This document shows positions 1-6,817 of a stretch of DNA of 11,213 nt, in pieces; position 1 is the first letter of the stretch, and every line of letters begins with the position of its first letter. Both the position numbers and the translations under genes were made by a program. Source of the stretch: Pedosphaera sp. (lineage in GTDB: Bacteria; Verrucomicrobiota; Verrucomicrobiae; Limisphaerales; Pedosphaeraceae); assembly GCA_028293265.1 (NCBI GenBank), contig JAQGPB010000578.1, positions 1-11,213 on the forward strand, read 5' to 3'. Below the pieces are notes generated by a model that was given only the letters and a program-made list of their open reading frames with translations, had not been told where the DNA came from and did not search any database.

Positions 1-1
1 A

Positions 2-1123
2 CTGGCACGCAAACATAACTGGGCGCTGGTGCAAACTTTGCAGCACGGCATTTTTGCTTTCTATGCCGTGCTCGTCAATTTGGAGAATCCCGCCGAGAGC
101 CTGAGGCTTGATGCCTGCTCCAGTTACGCGCGGTCCGGCCGTCTGCTGGTGCCCGAGGCAGTGCTGCTCGGAAACCGGATTCCGGGGCGCGGTTTTCACA
201 TTCCTGCGCCGGCGGCGGAATTTATTTACGTGCTGGCAAAGATGTTTGACGCGAAGCACAAATCGCCCGCGGATTATCTGCCGCGCCTGCGGGAATTGTG
301 GCTGCAGGAGCCGGCGAAGGCCCAGGAATATTTTGCCAATTTGTTTGGCGAGACCGGGCGGAGCCTGGAGCAATGGTTTGAGTGCCCGGCGGAGGAATGG
401 CGCAAACTCGGCGTGGTCATGCTGGCGCGCAACAAGTTCGGGCCGGCATTGAGGTTGCGGGAATGCGCGCGGGTGCTGCGGCGCATTTTTCAGCCGACCG
501 GAATCTGCCTCACGGTGATGGGGTCCGACGGCGCAGGCAAGTCCACGCTGCTGGTCAATTTGCGGAAGCTGCTGGAACCTTGCTTTCGTTATCAACAGAC
601 TTTTCATTTCCGTCCGGCGGTGTTCGAAAAAAGGAAGACGGAGGTCGTAACCGAACCGCACGCACAGCCGTCTAGGAACGTGGTCTCAAGCTGGCTGAAG
701 GTGATTTATTATTTTGCCGATTACTGGATGGGATGGTGGTTGTTGGTGGCGCCCGCGCGGGTCCGCAGCACCCTGACCATTTTCGACCGGGGCTTTGATG
801 ATTTGCTGGTGGATCAGAAACGGTATCGCCTGCGCGGGATGTCGCTGATGGCGGGCATGATGCGCCGGTGGTTGCCCAAGGCGGATCGCACGTTTTTGTT
901 GTCGGCCCCCGCAGAGTTGTTGCGTCAGCGCAAGCCCGAACTGCCGTTGGAAGAACTGGAAAGACAGCAGGCGGCCTTGCAAAAACTGGCGCAGGAGGGC
1001 GGGCGTTACGTGCTCGTCTCCGCGGCAGAATCCCCGGAACAGGTCGCACATGCCGTCTGGCGCGACGTGGTGATGTGCCTGGCGGCGCGGGAGGCAAAGC
1101 GGGCCAGCTTTAGAATATCATGA
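2..1123 (+). CDS. Thymidylate-kinase-fold P-loop protein with extra N-terminal domain, 5' end missing
   Basis: The frame is open to the left edge of the window (codons from base 2), so the GTG at 29 is probably not the true start. Counting from that GTG, residues 1-120 form a non-kinase region (LRLDACSSYARSGR near 25-38) that resembles the tail of a nucleotidyltransferase-like domain; this part is a weak assignment. A P-loop kinase domain follows: Walker A GSDGAGKST at 165-173, a DRGFDD motif at 253-258 like the DR motif of thymidylate kinases, and an LxxPAELLRQRK segment near 291-302 like their lid region. Such proteins occur in surface polysaccharide clusters, where their substrate is unknown; housekeeping dTMP kinases are shorter (about 210 aa) and lack the N-terminal part. 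Its stop overlaps the next start by 4 bp (ATGA), so the two are probably translated together. Phosphotransfer to a nucleotide, sugar or lipid precursor is inference. Confidence 0.8.
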   Translation: MARKHNWALVQTLQHGIFAFYAVLVNLENPAESLRLDACSSYARSGRLLVPEAVLLGNRIPGRGFHIPAPAAEFIYVLAKMFDAKHKSPADYLPRLRELWLQEPAKAQEYFANLFGETGRSLEQWFECPAEEWRKLGVVMLARNKFGPALRLRECARVLRRIFQPTGICLTVMGSDGAGKSTLLVNLRKLLEPCFRYQQTFHFRPAVFEKRKTEVVTEPHAQPSRNVVSSWLKVIYYFADYWMGWWLLVAPARVRSTLTIFDRGFDDLLVDQKRYRLRGMSLMAGMMRRWLPKADRTFLLSAPAELLRQRKPELPLEELERQQAALQKLAQEGGRYVLVSAAESPEQVAHAVWRDVVMCLAAREAKRASFRIS

Positions 1124-2232
1124 AAGCTTCAGCCTGTGCCATTTCTTGGACTGAGTTGTTTGCCGCGGAAGGAGCGGACGATTTCAAACTCGAGATGCGT
1201 GTGATTCAAAAGGGCGGCCAACCTTTCATCATGCTGCCGCCCGCGCCTGAAATGGCCGCCAAAGGTTTGTCCTTATATCCGGCCCAAACCAGATTCGCCA
1301 GGGCAGCCAAGCGAATCTTGGGCGCGGCATTATTGACGCGGATACCGGTGCCGCTCCGCCGGGTCGCGATTCAGTTGTCACGAAACGATCCGTTTGCGCG
1401 CTTTCTCATCAAGCTGGCCGGCGGCAAGTCCCAAAAAATTCCGCCATTTGCGATCATCGCGGGAAATCCGCGGACGGAAGGAAGACGATTTTTGGTGCTG
1501 TTGTTCGATGAATATCACCGGCCCGCCTTCCTCGTAAAAGCGGGCGTCGGGGAGGCGGCCAAGCGCCTGATTCAAGCCGAAAGGGCATTTCTTCGCGGGC
1601 CGGCGAGCGGTTTTTCCGGGCTGCCTGCTTTATACGAGTCGCTGGTCACCGAGCGGGTGGAGGCTTTGGCGCTGGCTTATGTGGAGGGAGAATCACCCAC
1701 GGGTGAAAATCGCCCGGTGATGGCAAAACTGCTGGGCGGCTGGTTGGATCGCAACCAAACCATTCATGCAGGAGAAGTGCCCGCCTGGCAGGCTTTGGAA
1801 AAGGCGCATGGGGCGGACCCCATGTTCCGCCACATCGCGCAAAAATTGGCGGATTGCGCGTTTCATCCCACGCTGTTCCATGGCGATTTTGCGCCTTGGA
1901 ACATCCAGGTTTCGCGCACGGATGGCGCGTGGATCGTGCTGGATGGGGAGCGGGGGAACCGGGTCGGTTTCCCGGCTTGGGATTGGTTTCAATACGTGGT
2001 TCAGACCGGGATTCTCGTGGAAAAATTGACGGCGCAAGCCATCGTTCGCCGGGTGGAAAATTTGCTGGCAGATGCTTCGTTTCTGCATTATGCGGAATCG
2101 GCGGGAATCCGGGGCAGCGAAAAAACCTTGGCCACGGCGTATCTTTTTCATTATGTGAACATGGTGCGGCCCAGCGAGGGAGGGAAGACCGCGAAAGCCC
2201 TGCTGTCCATTCTGTGCGACCGTTTTCTATGA
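1120..2232 (+). CDS. Aminoglycoside-phosphotransferase-like (APH/choline kinase fold) kinase
   Basis: This 370-aa protein has the core of the APH/protein-kinase-like fold. A candidate ATP-binding lysine is K140 (PAFLVKAG), with a helix-C glutamate at E154. The catalytic loop HGDFAPWN spans 254-261 (D256 as base, N261 as metal ligand), and the metal-binding Asp is D275 in IVLDGERG. A structural Asp follows in PAWDWF (D288). Many relatives read DWE where this one has DGE. The first 110 residues have no clear match. The ATG overlaps the upstream stop (ATGA), suggesting translational coupling with the thymidylate-kinase-like gene; there is no Shine-Dalgarno sequence. Known members phosphorylate small hydroxylated molecules such as antibiotics, choline or sugars. 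In this setting phosphorylation of a sugar or glycan intermediate is more likely than drug resistance, but the substrate cannot be read from the sequence. Confidence 0.8.
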   Translation: MKASACAISWTELFAAEGADDFKLEMRVIQKGGQPFIMLPPAPEMAAKGLSLYPAQTRFARAAKRILGAALLTRIPVPLRRVAIQLSRNDPFARFLIKLAGGKSQKIPPFAIIAGNPRTEGRRFLVLLFDEYHRPAFLVKAGVGEAAKRLIQAERAFLRGPASGFSGLPALYESLVTERVEALALAYVEGESPTGENRPVMAKLLGGWLDRNQTIHAGEVPAWQALEKAHGADPMFRHIAQKLADCAFHPTLFHGDFAPWNIQVSRTDGAWIVLDGERGNRVGFPAWDWFQYVVQTGILVEKLTAQAIVRRVENLLADASFLHYAESAGIRGSEKTLATAYLFHYVNMVRPSEGGKTAKALLSILCDRFL

Positions 2233-2282
2233 AATAGTCGTGGAATTCAGGCGGTGCGGCTGCTAAGGTTGCGGCTTATCGC

Positions 2283-3137
2283 ATGATTGAAAAGTCACAG
2301 ATAAAATTTTCAATCGTCACGCCCAGTTTCCGCAATTCAAAGTGGCTCAAGCTTTGCATTGCGTCGGTAGCCGACCAGCAAGGCGCGACGTTCGAGCATA
2401 TCGTTCAGGATGCCTGTTCGGACGACGGCACGCAGGAATGGCTCCCGCACGATGTGCGCGTCAAGGCCTTCATCGAAAAGGACAAGGGCATGTACGACGC
2501 CGTCAACCGTGGCTGGAAGCGCGCGCAGGGCGAGCTGATTGCCTACCTCAACTGTGACGAACAATACTTGCCCGGCGCGCTGAAAAGCGTGGGCGACTAT
2601 TTTCAGGCGCACCCGGAGGTGGACGTGGTGTTGCCGGATACGATCGTGGTGGGCGAGCAGGGGGATTATTTCTGCCATCGGCCGTCGCTCGTTCCGCTGG
2701 TGCACCAGATCTGGATTCGTTTCCCGGTTTTGACTTGCGCGGTCTTTATCCGGCGGCGGGTGGTGGAGGATTTGGGACTTTACTTCGACACCAAGTGGCG
2801 TGACCTTGGCGACATGTTTTGGATGCTGGATTTGCTCAAACGCGGGGTGCGCATGCGGGTGCTGCGACGGTTCACCTCGGTCTTCACCGAAACCGGCGAA
2901 AACATGAATCTCAAGCCCAATGCGCGACGGGAGCACGCGGAAAAGAACCAGATGATGCCGGATTGGGTCAGGCGCATGTCCCGGGCGATGATCTGGCATC
3001 ATCGGTTCCGCATGCTTGCGCGAGGCGCTTATTTTCAGCGGCCATTTGACTATTCGGTTTACACCCTTGCCAGTCCTGATCGGCGCGTGTTGCATCAGGT
3101 GGCCCGTCCCACCGCGCTCTGGCCGGGGCGCTACTGA
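2283..3137 (+). CDS. Glycosyltransferase family 2 (first paralogue)
   Basis: A 284-aa soluble GT-A fold glycosyltransferase expected to add one sugar from a nucleotide-sugar donor at the cytoplasmic membrane face. Visible GT2 signatures are the opening strand FSIVTPSFRNS (9-19), DACSDDGT (43-50), EKDKGMYDAVNRG (65-77), and LNCDEQYLPGAL (89-100), where CDE takes the place of the metal-binding DXD. D177 in LGDMFWMLDLL (175-185) is a candidate catalytic or acceptor-side residue. It is clearly paralogous to the minus-strand gene at 5911-6741: the first 100 residues are mostly identical and the tail RVLRRFTS also matches. The start is the first ATG before the conserved first strand. It lies 50 bp after the kinase gene with no obvious promoter or ribosome binding site between them. 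Donor and acceptor are unknown. Confidence 0.9.
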   Translation: MIEKSQIKFSIVTPSFRNSKWLKLCIASVADQQGATFEHIVQDACSDDGTQEWLPHDVRVKAFIEKDKGMYDAVNRGWKRAQGELIAYLNCDEQYLPGALKSVGDYFQAHPEVDVVLPDTIVVGEQGDYFCHRPSLVPLVHQIWIRFPVLTCAVFIRRRVVEDLGLYFDTKWRDLGDMFWMLDLLKRGVRMRVLRRFTSVFTETGENMNLKPNARREHAEKNQMMPDWVRRMSRAMIWHHRFRMLARGAYFQRPFDYSVYTLASPDRRVLHQVARPTALWPGRY

Positions 3138-3220
3138 GTTTCTGGTTTGTTTTTTTCGATGAATTGGTTACTTAAAATTACCGATCAGGGCAGCTTGGCA
3201 GACTCCATGCCGCTGGTTTT

Positions 3221-4486
3221 ATGCCAAGAAAGTTGAAAGTGCTGCTTTCCGCCTTTGCCTGCGAGCCCCACACGGGATCGGAACCGGAAGTGGGCTGGCA
3301 GTGGGCGCTGCAAATGGCGCAGTACCATGACGTGACAGTACTGGCCCGGGCCGATAGCCGCGCGGGGATTGAAAAAGAACTGGATTTGTTGCGCGGCACG
3401 CGGCCTCTGCCCCGGTTCGTTTACCATGACGAAGGGCGGTTCCTGCTTTGGATCAAGGCGCGGTTCAGGACCATCCGGCTGTATTATTTTTTCTGGCAGA
3501 TTTCGGCCTGGAAAATCTTCTCGCGCCTGACCCGGGAAAATCATTTCGATCTGTTGCATCACGTGACTTACGCCGGCTACCGGTTTCGCACGGCGATCTG
3601 GAACCACGGTGTCCCCACCATCTGGGGACCAGTGGGGGGGATTCAATCCATCCCCTGGCGGCTGCTGCCTTGGAAATATCCGGCGCCGCTGATGCTCGAG
3701 GTGTTCCGGCATTTCAATAATTTCGTCCAATCTTTTCCGTTCCATCGCCTGCGCAAGCGGGCGCAATTGACCACCATCACGCTCGCATCCACCCAGGAAA
3801 TGGCGGAGACCTTCCAGGGGTTGGGGGTGAAGGCAACGCTGATGCCGACCGTCGGTTTGCACGTGCGCGACATGTCCGTCCCTCCGCGCCGCGCGCCCCA
3901 GGGACCGTTGAAAGTGTTGTTCGTCGGCAGTGTGATCACGCTCAAGGGAATTGACCTGGCCATCGAGGCGATGGCCGAGGCGGGCACGGATGCGACATTC
4001 ACAATTGTGGGGGACAGCAAATTCATGTCGAATGCGCGCCGGCTGGTGAGCAAACTGGGGATCGGGTCCAAGGTGGAATTCCGCGGCCGGCTTCCGTTGC
4101 GGGAAACGCTGCGTTGCTATCCCAATTTTGACCTGTTTCTTTTTCCCAGCTTGCATGACACCGGGGGCTTCGCGTTGATCGAGGCAATGTCCTGGAGTGT
4201 GCCGGCGATCTGTCTGGATTGCGGCGGGCCGCGCATCGCGGTCCGGGAGGGTGCCGGGTTCCGGATTCCGCTGGATTCGCGCAAGGCGGTGGTGGCAGGT
4301 TTGGCGGAAGCCGTCCGCAAGTATGACCGCAATCGCGAGTTGTTGGTGGAACATGGCCGCGCGGCGCGGGAGATCATCCTGCGCGATTACGATTGGGACA
4401 CAAAAGGACGGCAAATGGACGCGATCTACCAACAGGCCGTGTCCGCAGGCGCGCGGTCGCCACAGGTTACGCCATTAAAATGCTAA
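3221..4486 (+). CDS. Glycosyltransferase family 4 (GT-B fold)
   Basis: A 421-aa GT-B glycosyltransferase with a retaining mechanism typical of GT4. The N-terminal acceptor domain begins KVLLSAFACEPHTGSEPEVG (6-25), a form shared by many polysaccharide-cluster GT4 enzymes (ACEP...GSE..VGW). The donor domain begins at VLFVGSVITLKGID (232-245), with K242 a likely donor-phosphate ligand. The usual E-x7-E motif appears as D313...E321 in HDTGGFALIEAMS, so the first acidic residue is Asp, not Glu. The rest (VEFRGRLP near 285-292, then GGPRIAVREGAGF) follows the family. Length is normal. It is separated from the upstream GT2 gene by 83 bp, has no clear ribosome binding site, and its stop overlaps a tiny downstream ORF by 7 bp. 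It converges on the minus-strand GT9 gene. Sugar specificity is not readable. Confidence 0.9.
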   Translation: MPRKLKVLLSAFACEPHTGSEPEVGWQWALQMAQYHDVTVLARADSRAGIEKELDLLRGTRPLPRFVYHDEGRFLLWIKARFRTIRLYYFFWQISAWKIFSRLTRENHFDLLHHVTYAGYRFRTAIWNHGVPTIWGPVGGIQSIPWRLLPWKYPAPLMLEVFRHFNNFVQSFPFHRLRKRAQLTTITLASTQEMAETFQGLGVKATLMPTVGLHVRDMSVPPRRAPQGPLKVLFVGSVITLKGIDLAIEAMAEAGTDATFTIVGDSKFMSNARRLVSKLGIGSKVEFRGRLPLRETLRCYPNFDLFLFPSLHDTGGFALIEAMSWSVPAICLDCGGPRIAVREGAGFRIPLDSRKAVVAGLAEAVRKYDRNRELLVEHGRAAREIILRDYDWDTKGRQMDAIYQQAVSAGARSPQVTPLKC

Positions 4487-4581
4487 AAGGCCGTTTCAAC
4501 CACATTTTCAGCCGGCTGCGTCCAATCAAGGGCTTGCTGGTGTCCGCCACGATTTTGTTCATCATTGGTTCGTTCACGTGA
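4480..4581 (+). CDS. Possible 33-residue membrane mini-protein or truncated gene start
   Basis: A short ORF starts at the ATG that overlaps the GT4 stop (ATGCTAA). It encodes a basic N-terminus (MLKGRFNHIFSRLRPIK) followed by a hydrophobic stretch (GLLVSATILFIIGS), the pattern of a signal anchor or single transmembrane helix with positive residues inside. It ends at TGA 4579-4581, inside the last codons of the convergent GT9 gene. It could be a real small membrane protein coupled to the GT4 gene, the stump of a longer membrane protein cut off when the neighbouring minus-strand block was joined here, or chance. There is no Shine-Dalgarno sequence. Confidence 0.3.
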   Translation: MLKGRFNHIFSRLRPIKGLLVSATILFIIGSFT

Positions 4582-5590
4582 CTGCCGCCGCGGCGCTGTT
4601 TGAATCGGAAACGCCCGGATTCAAATGCCGCTTTACAAACTGCTCAAGCCGGGGCCAGGCTTCGGCTTCGCTGATGTTCCAGAGACAATGCGGAACGGGA
4701 AAACGGCAGTAATCCGAACAGGGTTTGTAGGGACAGGCCTTGCCTTCCATCAATTCCGCCGCGGGATGCAGGGGCACAAACCATTCGGGCACCTGATCGC
4801 CAAAAAAGGTGAAGCTGGGAATGCCGCAAAAAGCCGCCAGGTGGCCCGGCCCGGAATCATTGCCGACCAATACTCCCGCGTCGTCCATGAGGCGCAGCAA
4901 GGCGGCGATGGTTTCTGGGGCAGTGACCTGCGTTTCACCGGCATTCTTCCACCAGGCTTGTTGGTCCGGGTTGCAGACGACCTTGACCGTGTATCCGCAA
5001 CCGCGCAATTTTTCCACCAGCCGGCGATAGCGGTCCAAAGGCCAGACGCGCACCGGTTGCGCCGCGCCAGTATGCACCAGGACCGCCCGGCCTGCGGGAC
5101 GGGCGGGGAAACGGAGCTTGTCGCGCGGCTCCAAATCCAAATTCAGCGCCTCGGCAATGATCCTCCAATGTTCATATTGATGTGCCTTGGGGTCCGGCGA
5201 AGCCAGCGGGTGCGTAAGAAAAATCCGGCTGCCGAGGCGGGGGAATCCGAGACGGGCTTTCGCGCCGCTGAGGTTGAGCAGAAAATGGTCGCGCGGATCC
5301 CAGCGCGCGGAGAGGGCGACATCGAAGCGTTCCCGGTGCAGGCTCCTCCAGACTGAAAACATCGGGCGCCAAGGCCAGTGGAGTAGCCTATACTTGTGGT
5401 TGAAAGCCGTCCACGGCGCATTGAAGGGTATCACCTTGATGGCCGGCCAAAAGCGGGGCTGGAAGTCGAGGGCAAATGCCTTGGCCAGCAAGGTGATGTC
5501 AAATTGCTCGCAGGCCTTGCGCAAGAATGGCGTGGCTATGGCCAGGTCGCCCACGGCCCAGAGTTGTATGATCAGCAATTTGGGCTTCAC
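4574..5590 (-). CDS. Glycosyltransferase family 9 (ADP-heptose:LPS heptosyltransferase-like)
   Basis: A 338-aa GT-B enzyme of the heptosyltransferase family, which transfers heptose or a related sugar onto lipopolysaccharide core or a similar acceptor at the inner membrane. The N-terminus KPKLLIIQLWAVGDLAIATP (2-21) is the family's first strand and GD loop, with D15 at the place of the catalytic Asp. The donor-site signatures are LVHTGAAQPVRVWPLDRY (171-188) and VGNDSGPGHLAAFCGIP (242-258) followed by FFGD. Four cysteines near the end (C286, C291, C295, C302) form a pattern seen in a subset of GT9 proteins. The start is GTG at 5588-5590: it is the only usable start between an in-frame stop (5612-5614) and the conserved first strand. 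No Shine-Dalgarno sequence is visible. It is the last gene of the minus-strand block. Heptose as donor is inferred from family only. Confidence 0.9.
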   Translation of the reverse strand: MKPKLLIIQLWAVGDLAIATPFLRKACEQFDITLLAKAFALDFQPRFWPAIKVIPFNAPWTAFNHKYRLLHWPWRPMFSVWRSLHRERFDVALSARWDPRDHFLLNLSGAKARLGFPRLGSRIFLTHPLASPDPKAHQYEHWRIIAEALNLDLEPRDKLRFPARPAGRAVLVHTGAAQPVRVWPLDRYRRLVEKLRGCGYTVKVVCNPDQQAWWKNAGETQVTAPETIAALLRLMDDAGVLVGNDSGPGHLAAFCGIPSFTFFGDQVPEWFVPLHPAAELMEGKACPYKPCSDYCRFPVPHCLWNISEAEAWPRLEQFVKRHLNPGVSDSNSAAAAVT

Positions 5591-5594
5591 AAGT

Positions 5595-5903
5595 TCAGCA
5601 GGCGTCCCAGGTCAGTCCGGCAAAATCTTGCTTCACGGCGGGGGCAAACTCAACGTGGGGATTGAGCCGGTGATCGTCATCCAAGCAGCTAAAAGTCATG
5701 CGTTTAATCTCATGGTCAGGCCTTCGGGCGAATCAGTAACTACGAACATCTTTATCGCCCGCGTGCCCAAACCATCAATCAGTCTAATGTGTGCTGAAAA
5801 TCCTGTAAAGGAGCGGCGCATGGCGTGGCATTTTGACTCTGGTCAAGCGATTGGTCCAAACGGCCTCATGGAACCTCGGCGCCTTGGTTTGGCAGAGTAG
5901 CAT
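5595..5903 (-). pseudogene. Gene-poor stretch; possible broken small gene of about 100 codons
   Basis: The 320 bases between the GT2 stop (5911) and the GT9 start (5590) hold no intact gene of recognisable family. Three overlapping minus-strand mini-ORFs tile it: 5903-5784 (39 aa, containing KAPRFHEAVWTNRLTRVKM), 5821-5696 (41 aa, containing HIRLIDGLGTRAIKMFVVTD) and 5699-5595 (34 aa, containing CLDDDHRLNPHVEF). The first and third share one reading frame and the second is in another, so a pair of compensating frameshifts would join them into one 102-residue product. That product would start 7 bases after the GT2 stop and end 4 bases before the GT9 start, the spacing of a normal operon gene. 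The second and third also overlap as ATGA, so they might instead be separate micro-ORFs. I recognise no family, and chance ORFs in GC-rich DNA are a real alternative. Confidence 0.25.
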
Positions 5904-5910
5904 ATTGCCA

Positions 5911-6741
5911 TCAAACCCTCCACCGGGAACTGGGCCGGGCGACTTCATGGGCGGTTCTGACGAGCGGATTTTTTCGGGTATAAAGCGCGTAACTGAACGC
6001 TTTTTGGAAATAAATGCCGCCGGCCAGGCGGCGCAACCGGTGCTGGAGCACGAGCAGTCCCTTAGTTTTACGCGCCCAAAGCGGGGCCGTATCGAACAGC
6101 GCGGCGGCTTCGCGCCGGGCTTCCGGGCTTGCGCCAAGATTATCGCCCGTGAGGGTAAAGGCAGAAGTAAAACGGCGCAACACAGCCATTCGCACCCGTT
6201 GACGCAACAGCCGCAGCATCCATTCGGCATCTCCGGCAACGCGGAATTTCGGATCAAAAAACAAGCCGAGGTCGGCGATGATGCGCCGGCGAAAAAAAGT
6301 GGCGCAGGTGAAAGCCGGGAGGTGCGAGACCCAGGTGTGATACAACCGGGGTGCCTGGACCTTGCGATGAAACCGGTAATCGCCCTCCGCATCCACCACC
6401 ACGAAATCCGCAAAGAGCACGTCAACCCGGGGGGACTCCATAAAGAATTTTTCCACGGCCTGAAGCGCGCCGGGGAGATATTGTTCGTCGCAATTAAGAT
6501 AGGACAGGATTTCGCCCCCGGCGCGGCGCAGGCCGCGATTCACGGCATCGTACATTCCGTCGTCCTTTTCGACGAAGGTTTTCACCCGCGGGTCGCGGGG
6601 CAGCCAGTCCAGTGTGCCATCGTCAGAACCGGCGTCTTGAACGAGGTGCTCGCATTCGACGCCTTGATCGGCAACGGAAGCGATGCAGAGCTTCAACCAA
6701 TCCGAACTGCGAAAACTGGGGGTGATGACAGAGAAGCGCAC
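5911..6741 (-). CDS. Glycosyltransferase family 2 (second paralogue)
   Basis: A 276-aa GT-A fold glycosyltransferase, paralogous to the plus-strand gene at 2283-3137. Shared landmarks are FSVITPSFRSSDWLKLCIAS (3-22), VQDAGSDDGT (34-43), EKDDGMYDAVNRG (58-70), LNCDEQYLPGAL (82-93), D171 in AGDAEWMLRLL, and AVLRRFTSAFTLTG (186-199). Similarity is strongest in the donor-binding N-terminal half. The part around 105-145, which probably helps choose the acceptor, is more different, so the two enzymes may add sugars at different steps. The start is GTG at 6739-6741, placed directly before the conserved first strand; no ATG lies nearby upstream and no Shine-Dalgarno sequence is visible. It follows the ligase gene by 76 bases on the same strand and is probably co-transcribed with it. 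Donor and acceptor are unknown. Confidence 0.9.
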   Translation of the reverse strand: MRFSVITPSFRSSDWLKLCIASVADQGVECEHLVQDAGSDDGTLDWLPRDPRVKTFVEKDDGMYDAVNRGLRRAGGEILSYLNCDEQYLPGALQAVEKFFMESPRVDVLFADFVVVDAEGDYRFHRKVQAPRLYHTWVSHLPAFTCATFFRRRIIADLGLFFDPKFRVAGDAEWMLRLLRQRVRMAVLRRFTSAFTLTGDNLGASPEARREAAALFDTAPLWARKTKGLLVLQHRLRRLAGGIYFQKAFSYALYTRKNPLVRTAHEVARPSSRWRV

Positions 6742-6817
6742 TGGCAGGCTTGCGGTTAAAAACGGTCCGTCGCCGCACTGGCCCGGGCACCGGCGGTGAC
6801 TGATCGGAGCGGAGGAA

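Noticed and set aside
1120..2232. Antibiotic resistance (aminoglycoside phosphotransferase) as the role of the APH-like gene.
   Set aside because: Only the general kinase fold is shared, and its gene context is glycan synthesis with a coupled kinase-like neighbour.
3138..3220. A T-rich tract (3148-3156) and TAAAAT (3173-3178) between the GT2 and GT4 genes, considered as terminator and promoter.
   Set aside because: No stable GC-rich hairpin precedes the T tract, and no acceptable -35 hexamer lies 16 to 18 bases before TAAAAT.
3185..4432. A 415-codon open frame on the minus strand across the GT4 gene.
   Set aside because: The plus-strand frame encodes an unmistakable GT4 enzyme with ordered family motifs. 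The antisense translation is rich in His, Arg, Pro and Gln with no recognisable domain, as expected from GC-rich codon bias.
5784..6425. A 213-codon minus-strand frame overlapping the second GT2 gene out of phase.
   Set aside because: Its bulk is a shifted reading of the GT2 gene, rich in Arg, Cys and Ser. Only its last 39 codons lie outside the gene, and these are discussed as part of the possible broken gene.
5833..6759. A 308-codon plus-strand open frame across the second GT2 gene.
   Set aside because: It is antisense to a GT2 gene with full motifs and has no recognisable domain. The first GT2 gene has a similar antisense shadow, which supports a codon-bias origin.
6742..6817. GC-rich palindromic bases (around GCCCGGGC) followed by TTTTT on the minus strand after the ligase stop, considered as a terminator.
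   Set aside because: The possible stem is short and mismatched, and it lies well away from the T run, so it does not form a standard intrinsic terminator.
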